Source of the DNA: Nilaparvata lugens | Lineage: Eukaryota > Arthropoda > Insecta > Hemiptera > Delphacidae | Assembly: GCF_014356525.2 (NCBI RefSeq) | Contig: NC_052518.1 | Coordinates: 32,882,017 to 32,946,016 of the forward strand | Length of the DNA: 64,000 bases | Direction: 5' to 3' | Shown here: piece by piece, positions 24,837 through 35,419 of the stretch | Layout of the letters: each line of letters starts with the position of its first letter | Numbering within the stretch: position 1 is the stretch's first letter | The notes under the pieces: generated by a model | What the model was told of the DNA's origin: nothing | The model's input: the letters and a program-made list of their open reading frames with translations, nothing else | Database searches by the model: none | Made by a program: the position numbers and the translations under genes

Positions 24837-25763
24837 TTAATTCTTCATACAGTGCTGAAGGTACACAAACTTTCTAAAAACTATTTTTCCAGATTTTCTA
24901 GTGAACAAAAGATCATCATTAACTTTAAAAAATTTGTTGATATTCAAATTACCTGTCTCTAATTTATCTCTTACATTTTGTAACGAAAAATCATCTTTTT
25001 GAATTTCTTTGATTTTCTTTACTATTTCAATTAACTTGTTGCCACTCTTAATGATATTTAGTACTCTGAATTCTTTCGAATTTCGATTTTCTAAATTACC
25101 TTCATTATCAGTTCTAGAAATGATATCTGGCACAATGTTATCCTTTCCTGCTACAAATTCCCACTCAATGTTAAAATTCTGTAATGCAAGAATCCATCTT
25201 CCCAAACGACCATGTCCTATCTTACATTTATTTAAAAAGGTCAAAGCTTCATGATCTGTACGGACAACTATTTTTTGATTACCAAAATAATTTTGAAGTT
25301 TCATTAAGCCAAATAATACAGCTAAACATTCTTTCTCACGTATTGTATAATTCAATTCAGATTTTGTTAAACTTCTGCTAGCATAGGCAATGACACAGTG
25401 TTCCTTGTCTTCACCTTCCTGAAATAACTCAGCTGCAATTCCTACATCACTAGCATCAGTGGCCAAAATGAAATTTTTGTTATAATCAGGATGTTTCAAG
25501 ATCACACAGTCGATGAACCTATCTATGATTTCTTGAAAGGTATCATCATCTTTTTCAGTCCAAATAAATTTATTTTTCTTGCATAGAAGATGCTTAAAAC
25601 GATTTGTCAGGTATGAATAATTTTTCTGAAACTTCCTGTAAAAATTACAGAGACCAATGAATGACTGCAATTGTTTCAAATTTTGTGGAATGGGAAATTT
25701 CTGAATAGCATCTAGCTTAGAGTCATCTGCTTCAATACCATTTTTACTTATGATAAAACCCAA
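24837..25763 (-). pseudogene. gypsy 2 RT thumb and RNase H
   Basis: The 308-codon frame starts with GFIISKNGIEADDSKL and runs through LCNFYRKF, FIWTEKDD, then RNase H blocks LATDASDVGIAAELFQ, IAYASRSLTKSELNYT, EKECLAVLFGLMKLQNYFGN and VRTDHEALTFLNKCK. It ends in the linker to integrase. The RNase H acidic residues are present. Confidence 0.88.
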
Positions 25764-25768
25764 ATACT

Positions 25769-26566
25769 TTATCCTGTCTGCAATAAATTTGATTTATTCA
25801 GTTTCAACTTCAAGTTACTTTCCCTTAACTTATTGAATGATAATTCAATTCTACTGATATTTTGTTGAAGAGATAGACTAGAAATGGCAAGATCATCAAT
25901 ATAAGCAATGGTAAACTCACAGACTTCTTCACCTAGCATTTTGTACAAGTATTTGATAAACTCAGATCCACTAATATTCAAACCAAATGGTAAATGTGTA
26001 TATTGATAAGTCTGACCAAAAACATTGAAAGCTACATATTTTTTACTATCTTCAGTTAATTCTACCTGATTGAAACCTTGAGTGAGATCAAAACTGCTAA
26101 TGTAGTTGCACTTATTGAATCGAATGAGTAGGTTATCTATTGGTTCAGTTTCTGTAAAATCCTTTATTATGTGCTTTTTTACCACTACCATAGGGCTTGT
26201 ATATTCAGAGCTACCTGGTTCAATGATTTTTTGATCTAACATTTTCTTTAATTCTTTCTCAACTTGATCTCTATACCGATATGGGATCGGATAACTCTTC
26301 TTATCTAATTTCACATCATCTTTCATTTTAAGTTGACATAAATAATCTTTTGCAGATCCAGGACTATCAGAGAAAATATCTTTGTTATTTTCAAATACCT
26401 CAATTAATTGGTTTACCAATTCAGGAGATTCATCACTTAGCTGTAATCTTAAATTATCAATCTGCTGATTCCATAAAGTATCAAACGTTTCTTGGTTTCT
26501 TTCTATGTTAACATGAAAAAGTCTATTGTACTTCACGGTATCCTTTTTTATAAATGAAAACAACAA
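25769..26566 (-). pseudogene. gypsy 2 reverse transcriptase
   Basis: The 265-codon frame has PIPYRYRDQVEKELKKML, YTSPMVVVKK, then SSFDLTQGFNQVELTEDSKK (first catalytic Asp), YTHLPFGLNISGSEF and TIAYIDDLAISS (catalytic DD). Between VVVKK and DFTETEP, roughly 20 residues (the DGSIRLCIDGR block of element 1) are deleted in frame, so this RT lacks part of the fingers. It is frameshifted into RNase H at about 25765. Confidence 0.88.
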
Positions 26567-26771
26567 TCTTTCAATGATATCATGATTTGATTAAAATCAA
26601 TGACTGCTCCAGCATCTTTTAAAAAAATCACAACCCACCAAAATATCTACATTTAAATCTTGAACTATAAGAAAAACTATTGGTAATTCTAACTTATCAA
26701 AGAATACCTCTAACATAATCTGTTTACTTACCTTCTTATGTCGCATACCAGTAGCTACAACTATACTTACA

Positions 26772-27205
26772 TTAGGAGCTGGTCAAGTTCAACTTGAGAT
26801 TGTTTTTCTTCATTTCATCAACAAGTTTCTCATTAATTACATTTACCTCAGATCCAGTGTCAATAATCATTTGATATTTCTTATTGAAAATCTGTATTTC
26901 TATTTCTGCTAAGTCATACCCAGTAGGTGGAGTGTACTCTTGTTCCTCCAATAGTTCATTAAAAATACAACCTACCATGTATGGTTCTTCTTGACAAACA
27001 GTTTCATAGATTCATCTACCTGAATTTCTGGAGTATGTACTATATTAACACTTGATTCTTTAATATGACTTTCTTGATAGCTAGGTATTACTTCATTACT
27101 TAAATTTTTACAACTATTTTCTTGCATATGAATTTGACTGATTAATTCTGGCTTTCTAATTTCTAATCTGTTTGAAGTTGCAGATTCAAAATCTATTTTA
27201 TTCAT
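26772..27205 (-). pseudogene. gypsy 2 protease
   Basis: The frame at 26772-26978 carries IDTGSEVNVINEKLVDEMKK (D-T-G active site) after YDLAEIEIQIFNKKYQM. The acidic linker is in a separate frame at 26972-27205. The rest of the protease fold (about 26570-26770) is fragmented by short frameshifts. Confidence 0.78.
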
Positions 27206-27276
27206 GTCTACAGCTATATCAAAATTTGACCTTTCCTTAACTGGTAGAACAGGGCTGTCATTTCGTCATCCCCTTA

Positions 27277-28517
27277 TTAGTTTAAAGGAACATTCTGTTG
27301 TGGACGATTTGCATTCATCTGATTTGAACTTTGAGCAGGCATAAAACCTGGCGGTGGGAAACTGAAATCTAACTGGTAGTTGTTAGCTGGTCGATTTGGA
27401 TTAGATTGATTTGAATTCACAGGTTGATAATTTCTATTATCTCTGAAATTACTCTGAAAATTTTGATCTCTATGACCATTATTGTTTGGTCCATTTTGGT
27501 ACCTTCGATTTTGGAAATAATTCCTACCTCCTTGATACTGCTTATTATTATCTTGAAACATTACACCATTTGAATTCTGAAATCTATTTTTATCATCCCT
27601 ATGTTCACTCTGATGAAAACTTATTGTTTTATTTTGACTTCCAGTTTGAGCATTGTTATGATCACGGGGCGTTTGTCTGTTTACTTTGTAAGTGTCAGTA
27701 TTGTCAAACTCATTCAGAAAACAAATGAACTCATCACTAGTCTTAATGTTACGAATTATTGCAGCTGTAGATATGGTTTCATCAAAATGACCTTTCAAAA
27801 ACTTAAAAATAGTATCTTTATCTAAGGCTGGAATTAGGTTCTTAGCAATATTGAAACGAGAAATATAATACTCAGTAAGATTTTTAGATAAGTTTGGCTT
27901 ATATTTTCCAAATCTCAAATCATTTCTAGCAGATGATTGAATGTCATCTAACCACATTCTAGCAATGAATTTCTCTTTAAATTCTTCAAAGTTGTTTACA
28001 TCAAAACGGATGAAAATCCACCAATCACGATAAGCAAAATTTGAATTGAAATTGTTTTCCAAAATACCTTTAATTTTGATCCAGTTTGTGATTCATTTCT
28101 TTCAAGATACTCAGTCAAGTTTACTAAGAAATGCATTGGATTATTTTTGTCAATTTGCATTTGAAATTCAAACCTATCGAAATTACTATTGTTACCAGTA
28201 TGATTACAAATCGGTTTTGTGGACATGTTCATTTTATTAATGTTTTTCCTAACCTCAGTTATAGCAGCCGTATTTTCCTGACAATCTATTTTTAAAGAGG
28301 ACAATACCTTGATTTCCCTGTCTACTTTTTTGTTTAAATCTATAACCTCTTTTTCAACATGCTTAATACTTTCATTATTTTTTACATTAATAGCATCTTG
28401 TGTCATATTTTGTTGCTCAATTATGATCTTATTTTTATTTACGTTTCCAACAACCTCATCGACCTTATCAGAAACTTGAATGATTTTGTTTTGCATTGAT
28501 TCTTCTACATCTAACAT
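27277..28517 (-). pseudogene. gypsy 2 Gag core
   Basis: Two overlapping frames. 27996-28517 is a long helical, coiled-coil segment (VIDLNKKVDREIKVLSSLKI) leading into FDRFEFQMQIDKNNPMHFL. 27277-28062 continues with RDWWIFIRFDVNNF, KFIARMWLDDIQ and LTEYYISRFNIAKN, then an Asn/Gln/Arg-rich tail. It parallels the Gag of element 1, again without zinc knuckles. The frames differ by a single shift near 28030. Confidence 0.75.
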
Positions 28518-28576
28518 TGATATTGAAAGATCATTAGTTTTCTGCTGTAGATGACCTATTTCTTTGTGATTTTTAC

Positions 28577-29005
28577 TTAATGTATCTCTTTTATTTCCTG
28601 CTTTGTACTAACCTGCTCTAATCTTATGTTAGCAAATTCTTGCTTTATATCATTAAACCTAGCATTTTGATCTTGTTTCAAATTGTCAATCTTAGCATTT
28701 TGTATGTCAAACTTAGCATTTTGTTCTTCAAACCTGGCATCTTGTCTGTCAAACTTAGCATTTTGTTCTTGCTTCATTTGTTTCAAAAATGCAATAAGAT
28801 TAAAATCATCTTTAGTTCCTATCATGCTTGTTTTATTTGATATTTCTACTACTTCCTCTTGAATTGTTACCTTTGAAATGTTTTCACTTACAGTTACACT
28901 ATCGTTTGAGTGATTGTTTAAGGTTAGGTCTAGATATTGAGATTCTTCATCTACATTTTGAATGTTTTCACTAGATAAAACTTCATTATTTCTATTGTTC
29001 TCCAT
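28577..29005 (-). pseudogene. gypsy 2 Gag N-terminus with heptad-like repeats
   Basis: ATG at 29005 begins MENNRNNEVLSSENIQ. The second half contains a run of imperfect six-to-seven-residue repeats (QNAKFD, QDARFE, QNAKFD, QNAKID), a likely coiled coil that could drive Gag assembly. The frame is lost before 28517. Confidence 0.7.
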
Positions 29006-29989
29006 TTTGTTACTGCATGAAAATATTTAGGTACTCTTTAGAACCTGATTGCTCTCGAACCGACTCCCCACTCAGCAGCATTCCTCCATTCACAATCTAT
29101 CAAGATATCCTAGCCTACTAATAATTTCAATAACTAGGGATTTTATGTTTGGTAAAGTCCCACCAGATTGCACCATTTGGCGTGCTACCAATTTTATCCA
29201 ATAGGTTTGATCGTTTTTCACCTATCACTCAAGGAAAGTCATCGGTGCCAATTATACTAACATCTTGATAAATCATGAATGGATTTAATGTCTATTAATA
29301 AGAAATCCAGTTCAGAGCAAATCAAATTATAATTTTCATAAAACCTGGGCAATTTACAACAAAAATTTACTGAACAAAACCATTTGATACTTAAACAGAA
29401 AATTCTTACAAGCTAAAATACTTATCTCTTCATATTGAACTCATTTATTCAGCTACAGGCTTCCAAAATTACAAAAACATTCAACACAAATTTAGAACAT
29501 AATAAAATTATTCAGATCTCAATTAAAACATTTTAAACTTCACTTATATAGAACTTTAATCTTCACTCCTATATATTTCAAGAGGACTCAAACAATTCTA
29601 CCCTAGTCAGCAGCCATCTTATCTTGAGAGAAACTCCTGAAGCTTTTCGGGTGATGCCTAGACACGTCATCAAATTGCCAACCTCACTAATAAAGAATAC
29701 AAGTTTACTAATTATATTTATTATTCTCAATAAAACTTGATTTTAAAACTGTTTTGAATTTATTTAACCTTTATGTTGTTTACAATTATCTGTTACATCA
29801 GAAATAGAACCTTATAATTACTGTAGGTTATTCAACACTAGTGTATCTGATAAATTCCCGGTAAAAATGTTAAGTCCGCATATCGATTACACTGATATTT
29901 ACTATCAAGTTTTATTAATATATTGAATATCGAATTGAAGATTCGATTTTTATTTAGAAAAAATGTAATATCACAAAACATATAATCGA
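29006..29989 (-). promoter_or_regulatory. probable 5' LTR/leader of gypsy 2
   Basis: On the minus strand a TGTAACAG sequence starts at about 29797, the kind of start LTRs have. It is followed by AATAAA-like sites and TATATAAGTG (about 29545). Near 29190-29200, TTGGTAGCACGCC could be a primer-binding site. None of this is proven because no second LTR copy was found. The part above 29800 is spacer up to LINE-C. Confidence 0.35.
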
Positions 29990-31673
29990 CAAGCCTCTAA
30001 CTATAATTATAAATGAATCCTTTGAGACTGGGGAATTTCCAGGACAAGTAAAGATATCAAAGGTTGTACCAATTCCTAAAAAGTTGAGACAAATAATGTT
30101 AGGAACTACAGACCTGTTGCAGTGCAAAGTGTATTTTCAAAGATTTTTTAAATTATATTTCTGAAAAGACTTTCCATCTTTATTGCAAGAAACAATATAT
30201 TTACTTCTCAACAATTTGGATTTAGAGAAGGCTGGTCAACATCAGATGCAGTCTTTGAACTGTTGATTAACATTTACGACGATTTAAATACTAAGGGAGA
30301 ATCAATGTGTGTATTTTATGACATGACAAAGGCCTTTGATCTTATCACTCATAAGAAGTTGATAAAAAAGTTGCAGATTCTGGGCGTGGAAGGTATGGCA
30401 TTAAAGTGGATTACAACTTATCTATCTAACAGAAAACAAGCGGTCTGTGTGAGGCATACTATAGTGAGGTCTATGTTATAATGACAGTATTTGTTCAACT
30501 TTGGAATTGCTATCCTTGTCTATCATTCGACAAAGCCAGTGGTACTATCCTTTTCTAGGTCCACAATGATGCCAATTATGTTTTTGACAGTGTAGAAATA
30601 TAATTAATTAATGCAGAGAATCGGCATCTCTATTCTCCTATCTTTATCCACTGCCATTACAACGTGGACCTCACTATAGTATGGATGGCTTGACTAAACA
30701 ATATATTTCTAAAACCTTGGATGTTTCAAGTGCAGGTGTCCCTCAAGGTTCGAATTTGGGGCCAGTGCTATTTCTTCTCTATGTAAATAACCTACCAGAA
30801 TCAATTACAGAAGGAAGGATGTGGATGTTTGCTGATGATGTAAGCCACCTGATCCAGGATCAAACTGAGGAACAGCTTAGAGTTAGAACACAAAGAGGGT
30901 TGTAACAGATACAGGAATGGTGTGCAATAAATCAATTATTACTAAATAGAGGCAAAACAAATATAGTCCAGTTCTACAATCAAAATAAACCTGACCACTC
31001 ACTACTGCTTAAACTGGACGGCGGTAGTATTCTAGTAGGTGAATCCACAAAATACCTAGGAATCACAATAAGTAGCAACCTTCGATGGCATCAGCATATT
31101 GAAAATGTATCAGTTAAATTGACTTCAATTTGCTATATGATTCGTAGACTTTTACCTATTGTGGGCAATGACATCTTGATGAAGGTTTACTACGGATGCT
31201 TCAGCAGTATTATGAGCTATGGCATAACAGTGTGGGGTGGAAGCACACTGGCCAAAAGAATTTCTTTATTACAAAAGCGTATTATACAAACAATTTGTAG
31301 AGCACCATACCTAGCACATTGTAAACCGCTGTTCCAACAATTAAAGATATTGACTTTGCCAGCAATGTTCATTCTGGAATTGGCCATGATGGTGAAGAGG
31401 AAGCCTGAATTGTTGGTGAGGAATGGGGAAGTCCATCAGCATAACACTCGCCAAACACGGATGATCCACGTGGAGCAGGTGACATCAGCCCTAGCCAGGA
31501 ATGGACCTAAATTCATCAGCACAAAAATGTACAACAAAGTTCCGGCTAGCATGGAGAGAGAGGACAGATTCAAGAAAGTATTCAAGAGCTGTCTGTTAGC
31601 CAATCCATACTACTCGGTAGAAGAGTATCTACAGAGTGATGACCACGATGCAGCAGCGCTTCCAGTGGGATAA
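29990..31673 (+). pseudogene. LINE-C reverse transcriptase
   Basis: Blocks in order: FETGEFPGQVKISKVVPIPK and YRPVAVQSVFSKIF (29990-30150, in broken frames), QFGFREGWSTSDAVFELL, CVFYDMTKAFDLITHKK (catalytic Asp), YLSNRKQAVCV. After the MITE come SSAGVPQGSNLGPVLFLLY, MWMFADDVSHLIQD (ADD) and, after a stop near 30903, STKYLGITISSNLRWHQH. The C-terminal frame 31119-31673 has YGITVWGG and PYYSVEEYLQ. Removing the MITE with one TA leaves the frame open across the junction, so the element was probably coding when the MITE landed. Confidence 0.85.
30461..30679. mobile_element. 219-bp MITE with TA target duplication
   Basis: Inverted ends of about 29 bp: left CTATAGTGAGGTCTATGTTA, right (reverse complement) CTATAGTGAGGTCCACGTTG, each running to TAATGxCAGT. 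TA flanks both sides (30459-30460 and 30680-30681). A TA duplication fits Tc1/mariner-type elements, but the termini are not ones I can assign. Interior sequence TTGCTATCCTTGTCTATCATTC recurs at about 55409, and a solo right end lies at 11986-12012. Confidence 0.85.
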
Positions 31674-31697
31674 CTACAAGTATCAAGTAAGATGCCA

Positions 31698-31773
31698 TCT
31701 TTTCAAAAACGCCTTCTCTGATTGGTTCTCGTGAAATTAATCATGGTTAAAATTCAACCGGCTGTTGTGCAAC
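31698..31773 (+). mobile_element. right half of a GTTGCACAACAGCCGG MITE
   Basis: CTCTGATTGGTTCTCGTG through CCGGCTGTTGTGCAAC equals the right arm and part of the interior of the MITE at 10934-11071. The left arm is missing and LINE-C coding sequence lies just upstream. Confidence 0.6.
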
Positions 31774-31910
31774 TTGGCCTAAAACATGCAGATTACTTAT
31801 TTATAACAATAAACTTGAAAACTCTTGTAAATGCTATTAGAATGTTTTTTAATAAATACTATACCTAAGCCATGCAGCTGGAGTCATCGCTAAGGAATGA
31901 CATCTCAAGT

Positions 31911-32157
31911 CTACTATCTAAATAAAAGGCTATTTAGACTACTGATTAAATAGGCTATTAGGCTACTAATTATCAACATCCAAGTAATTTATTAATAATT
32001 GTATTTCTCAACATCGCCCTAATATGATTCTGATGATTATCTACCTTAGAAATTTTTCCATAATTTTCTAGTCTTATGTCGATAACTTGGATGTTGATAA
32101 TTAGTAGCCTAATAGCCTAATTAATCAGTAGTCTAAATAGCATTTATTTAGATAGTA
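31911..32157. repeat. 247-bp hairpin element with arms of about 75 bp
   Basis: CTACTATCTAAAT...GGCTATTAGGCTACTAATTATCAACATCCAAG on the left is matched in reverse complement on the right, ending ATTTAGATAGTAG. Arms differ at a few bases. Partly overlapping it is a direct repeat of about 45 bp (AATTTTTCCATAATTTT.TAGTCTTATGTC) at about 32042-32085 and 32166-32205. It looks like a foldback MITE. Confidence 0.7.
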
Positions 32158-32245
32158 GTCTACCTCAAAAATTTTTCCATAATTTTTTAGTCTTATGTCA
32201 ATATCATTTTTATTCAAATATATTCATACTTTTTCATGTTTACAG

Positions 32246-32358
32246 TTTGTAAGGAAACTATCAAACAAATAGCTGCTGCAGTAGAAAAAGTTGATCCTTC
32301 AAAAAAAGTTCCAAACGTTTTCAGAATTGATGGTGATGGAAACACTGGAGGACAAGAG
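32246..32358 (+). CDS. canopy/seele-like protein, exon 2
   Basis: The 113-nt exon lies between acceptor ttttcatgtttacag and donor GAG|gttagt, entering in phase 1 and leaving in phase 0. It encodes VCKETIKQIAAAVEKVDPSK, then KVPNVFRIDGDGNTGGQE. Canopy proteins have this layout after the CxxC: a helical segment ending in VDPKK and then a short strand with FR(I/L)D..GN. The cysteines are the first pair of the saposin-like fold. The following exon should start with a VPYARSE-type block; none was found on the + strand of this window. It stands out from its surroundings by a clean frame and less AT at codon positions. Confidence 0.75.
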
Positions 32359-32842
32359 GTTAGTAGGCCACCCATTTATCTTGTATTGACTTGAAAAGTA
32401 TTTCCTATCTTTCATAGAACTGTTATTGATAGTTTATAGATTGTAGTTTATGACATGAAATCAGCCTAGATAGACTATTGGACTACTAGCCCAGTCAATA
32501 AAGGTTTTTTGATCCAAAAATAAAATAAAAGCTGAATCTCTCACCATCAATAGAACCCTCCCAGAGGGTCATTCTTCCAAAAGTCTCAACAAATCCCCCT
32601 AGAGCTTTCCCCACTAGCAACCCTCAAAGTTGAAAAATGTAGGTAAATCACGGGAAATCAATTATCTCTATAACTATTGATCGGGGAGAGTTCTCTTATA
32701 TGTCATTCGATTCCTTACATTATGGAATACAATATAATCTTGATCTCTTCTGCTTTGCTTTTTTCGAGATGTGAGATTTTGAGACATCAGATCTGAGAAT
32801 GTGAAACGTCAGATTTGAGACAATCAAATCCATACTGAAGTA
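32359..32842 (+). other. start of intron 2, nothing recognised
   Basis: AT-rich sequence following the donor at 32359. No gene, RNA or repeat was recognised. Confidence 0.4.
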
Positions 32843-33345
32843 TAATGGTTACAATAATAGAATAGTTGAAAAATCTTATAAAAAACACCTGACACCTTCA
32901 AAACCTGAAGAAAAACTCAAGGAAGAGAAAGCATTTGAAAAAACCGTCCCCCTTCCATACATCAAGGGTACCACTGACCGTATTGGGAGAATACTAAAAA
33001 AACATCAAATCAAACCTGTCTACAAACCAGACAAATAGCCAATATTCAAGATTTTCGGGTTAGGACTATACGAGAGGCTCTGGAAATAGAGAAACAAGGT
33101 AGCCTTAACAAAAGAGATGACAGTACAAATATCTCTTCTCTTTGAAAGATCATTCTGAACTCAACAAACACATCACAAAAGCCAGACACTTCTCCGGGAA
33201 TTCCATTCACCCAGCAGCGCCAGGCCGAACATGTGGAAGAAGGAGAGGGGAGGAGGTACTCCCTTCGACCACGAGGAAGAATTTCGAAGCAAAGGCAGGA
33301 GTCAGTGTAGCTGTGACTGCACTCCGAAGATGTCATTTGGTATAA
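32843..33345 (+). pseudogene. Penelope-like retroelement relic
   Basis: A frame ending at about 33040 reads TVPLPYIKGTTDRIGRILKK, HQIKPVYKP. This block lies between RT and the GIY-YIG endonuclease in Penelope-like elements. A short shifted frame follows, FRVRTIREALEIEKQ, equivalent to the segment after the GIY-YIG core. The core between them is deleted. Further down, GAAGATGTCATTTGGTATAA and GGCGAAATGTCA resemble the usual 3' end of these elements. Assignment is from recognition of these blocks only. Confidence 0.55.
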
Positions 33346-33435
33346 TGGCGAAATGTCAGCAAGTAAGTGAAACTGCTTATGGGATGTACCCAGTTGATAA
33401 TTTACTATATTCATCCATCTGCGAATTTTTGAAAG

Positions 33436-33441
33436 TTAACA

Positions 33442-33497
<56 letters not shown>

Positions 33498-33505
33498 TAT
33501 ATATT
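33436..33505. repeat. (TA)n microsatellite
   Basis: Uninterrupted TA dinucleotides with one AA break near 33490. Short ORFs of Ile-Tyr repeats across it are artefacts. The rest of 33346-33873 holds nothing recognised. Confidence 0.95.
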
Positions 33506-34822
33506 GAAACAGGAGACACAAGACATAAATAGATTGAAAACACTTTAAAACTTACATTAGAAATGGGGGAAATTTTCGGAGACTGTGTCTCCTTTCTCAA
33601 CCGAGAAGACTGCAGTTTTGAATCCAATGGTTGTGTGACCACAGAGTACGCACAGAGACTCAATTGTAGCAGAAGAGACCACAGATTACGTGGTGCAGCC
33701 AGATGGAGAGGAAAAGGGTACAGATTCAGGGGACATTATGGGGTATTTAGGTGACAGTTACAAACGGGATATTTAAGATTTGAGTGAGTTATGAATAAGG
33801 AAAGGTGTAGCTTATGAATTTATAGAAAAGAGGAGATTTGAAATTAGAAATAAAAAACAAATAAGACTAAAATTATGGATGGGTATCGATACATCAATGT
33901 TTAAAAACATTGATGTTTCAACATCAAACATCGATGTTTTTAACATCGATGTTTACTGTTTGATGTTTTTCACTTATCGATGGTTTTACCTAGACATCGG
34001 TCATCTGATGTTTTTCCCAACTAAAAAGTAAAAACAATTCTATTTTTTTTAATTTGATACAAGTTTTTTATTTATTTTTTTGTTTGAAGAGGATCATCTT
34101 GAGAGCAATAAGCAATAGTAACAGAATTACAATCATTATCTCTATCATATTTAGTGTAGTATTCTGTTTAGTGTTTTTTTTTTTTAATATAGATCACTCT
34201 TGTGAAAGATCTCGCATAAGTTTTGATTTCCTGCAGATTGCTATTTTTATTTTTCAATCAAACTCTGTATTTTTATGTGAGACTGTTGGATACTCTTGAA
34301 GATTTACATTACTTCTGTGGCCCATGTCAAGGTTAGATAGTTATTTAGAATTGAATAAGAGGTCGGATTCTTCGTTTCTTAGGAAGAAAGAGTTTTTTCT
34401 TACTACAATTATTTCCTCAACATGTGTTTAACACTAATTAATCTAGCTCTGGAAAAGAGGTCCTCGTATTGTAAGGAGAGCAGATATCCATATAAAAAAA
34501 CTTAATCCATTTTCATTTCCTAAAAAATCTATCAGGTATTGAATGAATACGATATGACTATTTCAAGACCTAATCCTCAAGGATATCCCGAGAGGTTTCA
34601 GACTAAACCATGAAGATGACACATCTTGTGAACTAGAGTTGATGTATCTTTCTAGTCACAACCCGACTTCAATTATTCAAAAGACTGTTACTTGAATGCC
34701 ACAAGTCCAAAATTGCTATGATTCCAGTCAGTAACTGTTGAAATATTGGAACAATAGCTCCAGATAAAATTTTAGTCACTTTAGAAGCTCTTTTTGTGCT
34801 CTACAATCTGAGATCAGGTATA

Positions 34823-35365
34823 ATATAATAATAATAATCTTTATTTCCGTATAAAAAAAAACAAAATAATTACAAAATTGCACTTGCAGAAATTTCACAT
34901 AATATACAGAAATATTCTACCATGCAAGTGACTAAGTCACGTCCGCATGGAGGAGCATCAGAGAGACAGAAAAAAACAATATTTATTGAAAAACGAAAAC
35001 GAAAGAGAGAAAAATATATAACTAAATAAAACTAAGAACTATCTAAAATAGTGTATACAATACCTATTTTCTTTAAATGAAAAAATACAATAAGAATAAT
35101 AAATTAATTAATTTGAGATGAATTGATAAAGACAGAAATACATAAATCAGCAAGAGTGGAAAATTCTATGCATAAAATAAAATAACAACAAGCTCAAGAT
35201 AAGACATGATACGCAAATCTCAGACAAAAGTCAAAATTAGCAAGCACAATAAGGTAGGGGTTTGAAAAATTTAGAATACCGAAACCACAACATACATAAT
35301 ACAACAACAACCATATATAAAATGGCTCGTAGAATAATAATAAATATATAATATATAATACATAC

Positions 35366-35419
<54 letters not shown>

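Larger units (their letters stand above)
23804..29005 (-). mobile_element. Ty3/gypsy-type LTR retrotransposon 2, degenerate
   Basis: It has the same family and order as element 1: Gag, protease, RT, RNase H, integrase. It carries a YIDD motif and a full integrase DDE, in several frames. It differs from element 1 in which part of RT is deleted. The 5' flank (29006-29800) has features of an LTR, but no matching copy was found at the 3' side. Confidence 0.9.
29990..31680 (+). mobile_element. LINE-C, 5'-truncated
   Basis: RT and C-terminal region of a LINE related to the one at 7156-9144 (shared NTR and YYSVEEYL end blocks). It starts in the RT entry region and is split by a 219-bp MITE. A half MITE follows directly at its 3' end, and no clear tail was seen. 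Confidence 0.82.
12445..32245 (+). other. intron 1 of canopy/seele-like gene (about 19.8 kb)
   Basis: The intron is inferred from the donor gtaaga at 12445 and the acceptor ttttcatgtttacag ending at 32245. Its phase (1) joins a Cys-Leu codon run to Val-Cys-Lys in frame. It contains LINE-A, LINE-B, a hAT element, a Jockey LINE, gypsy element 2, LINE-C, a TA-flanked MITE and a long hairpin. Transcript evidence is needed to confirm it. Confidence 0.65.

Noticed and set aside
33436..33663. Frames encoding Ile-Tyr repeats over the TA microsatellite, also at 35237-35446
   Set aside because: Translation of simple sequence.
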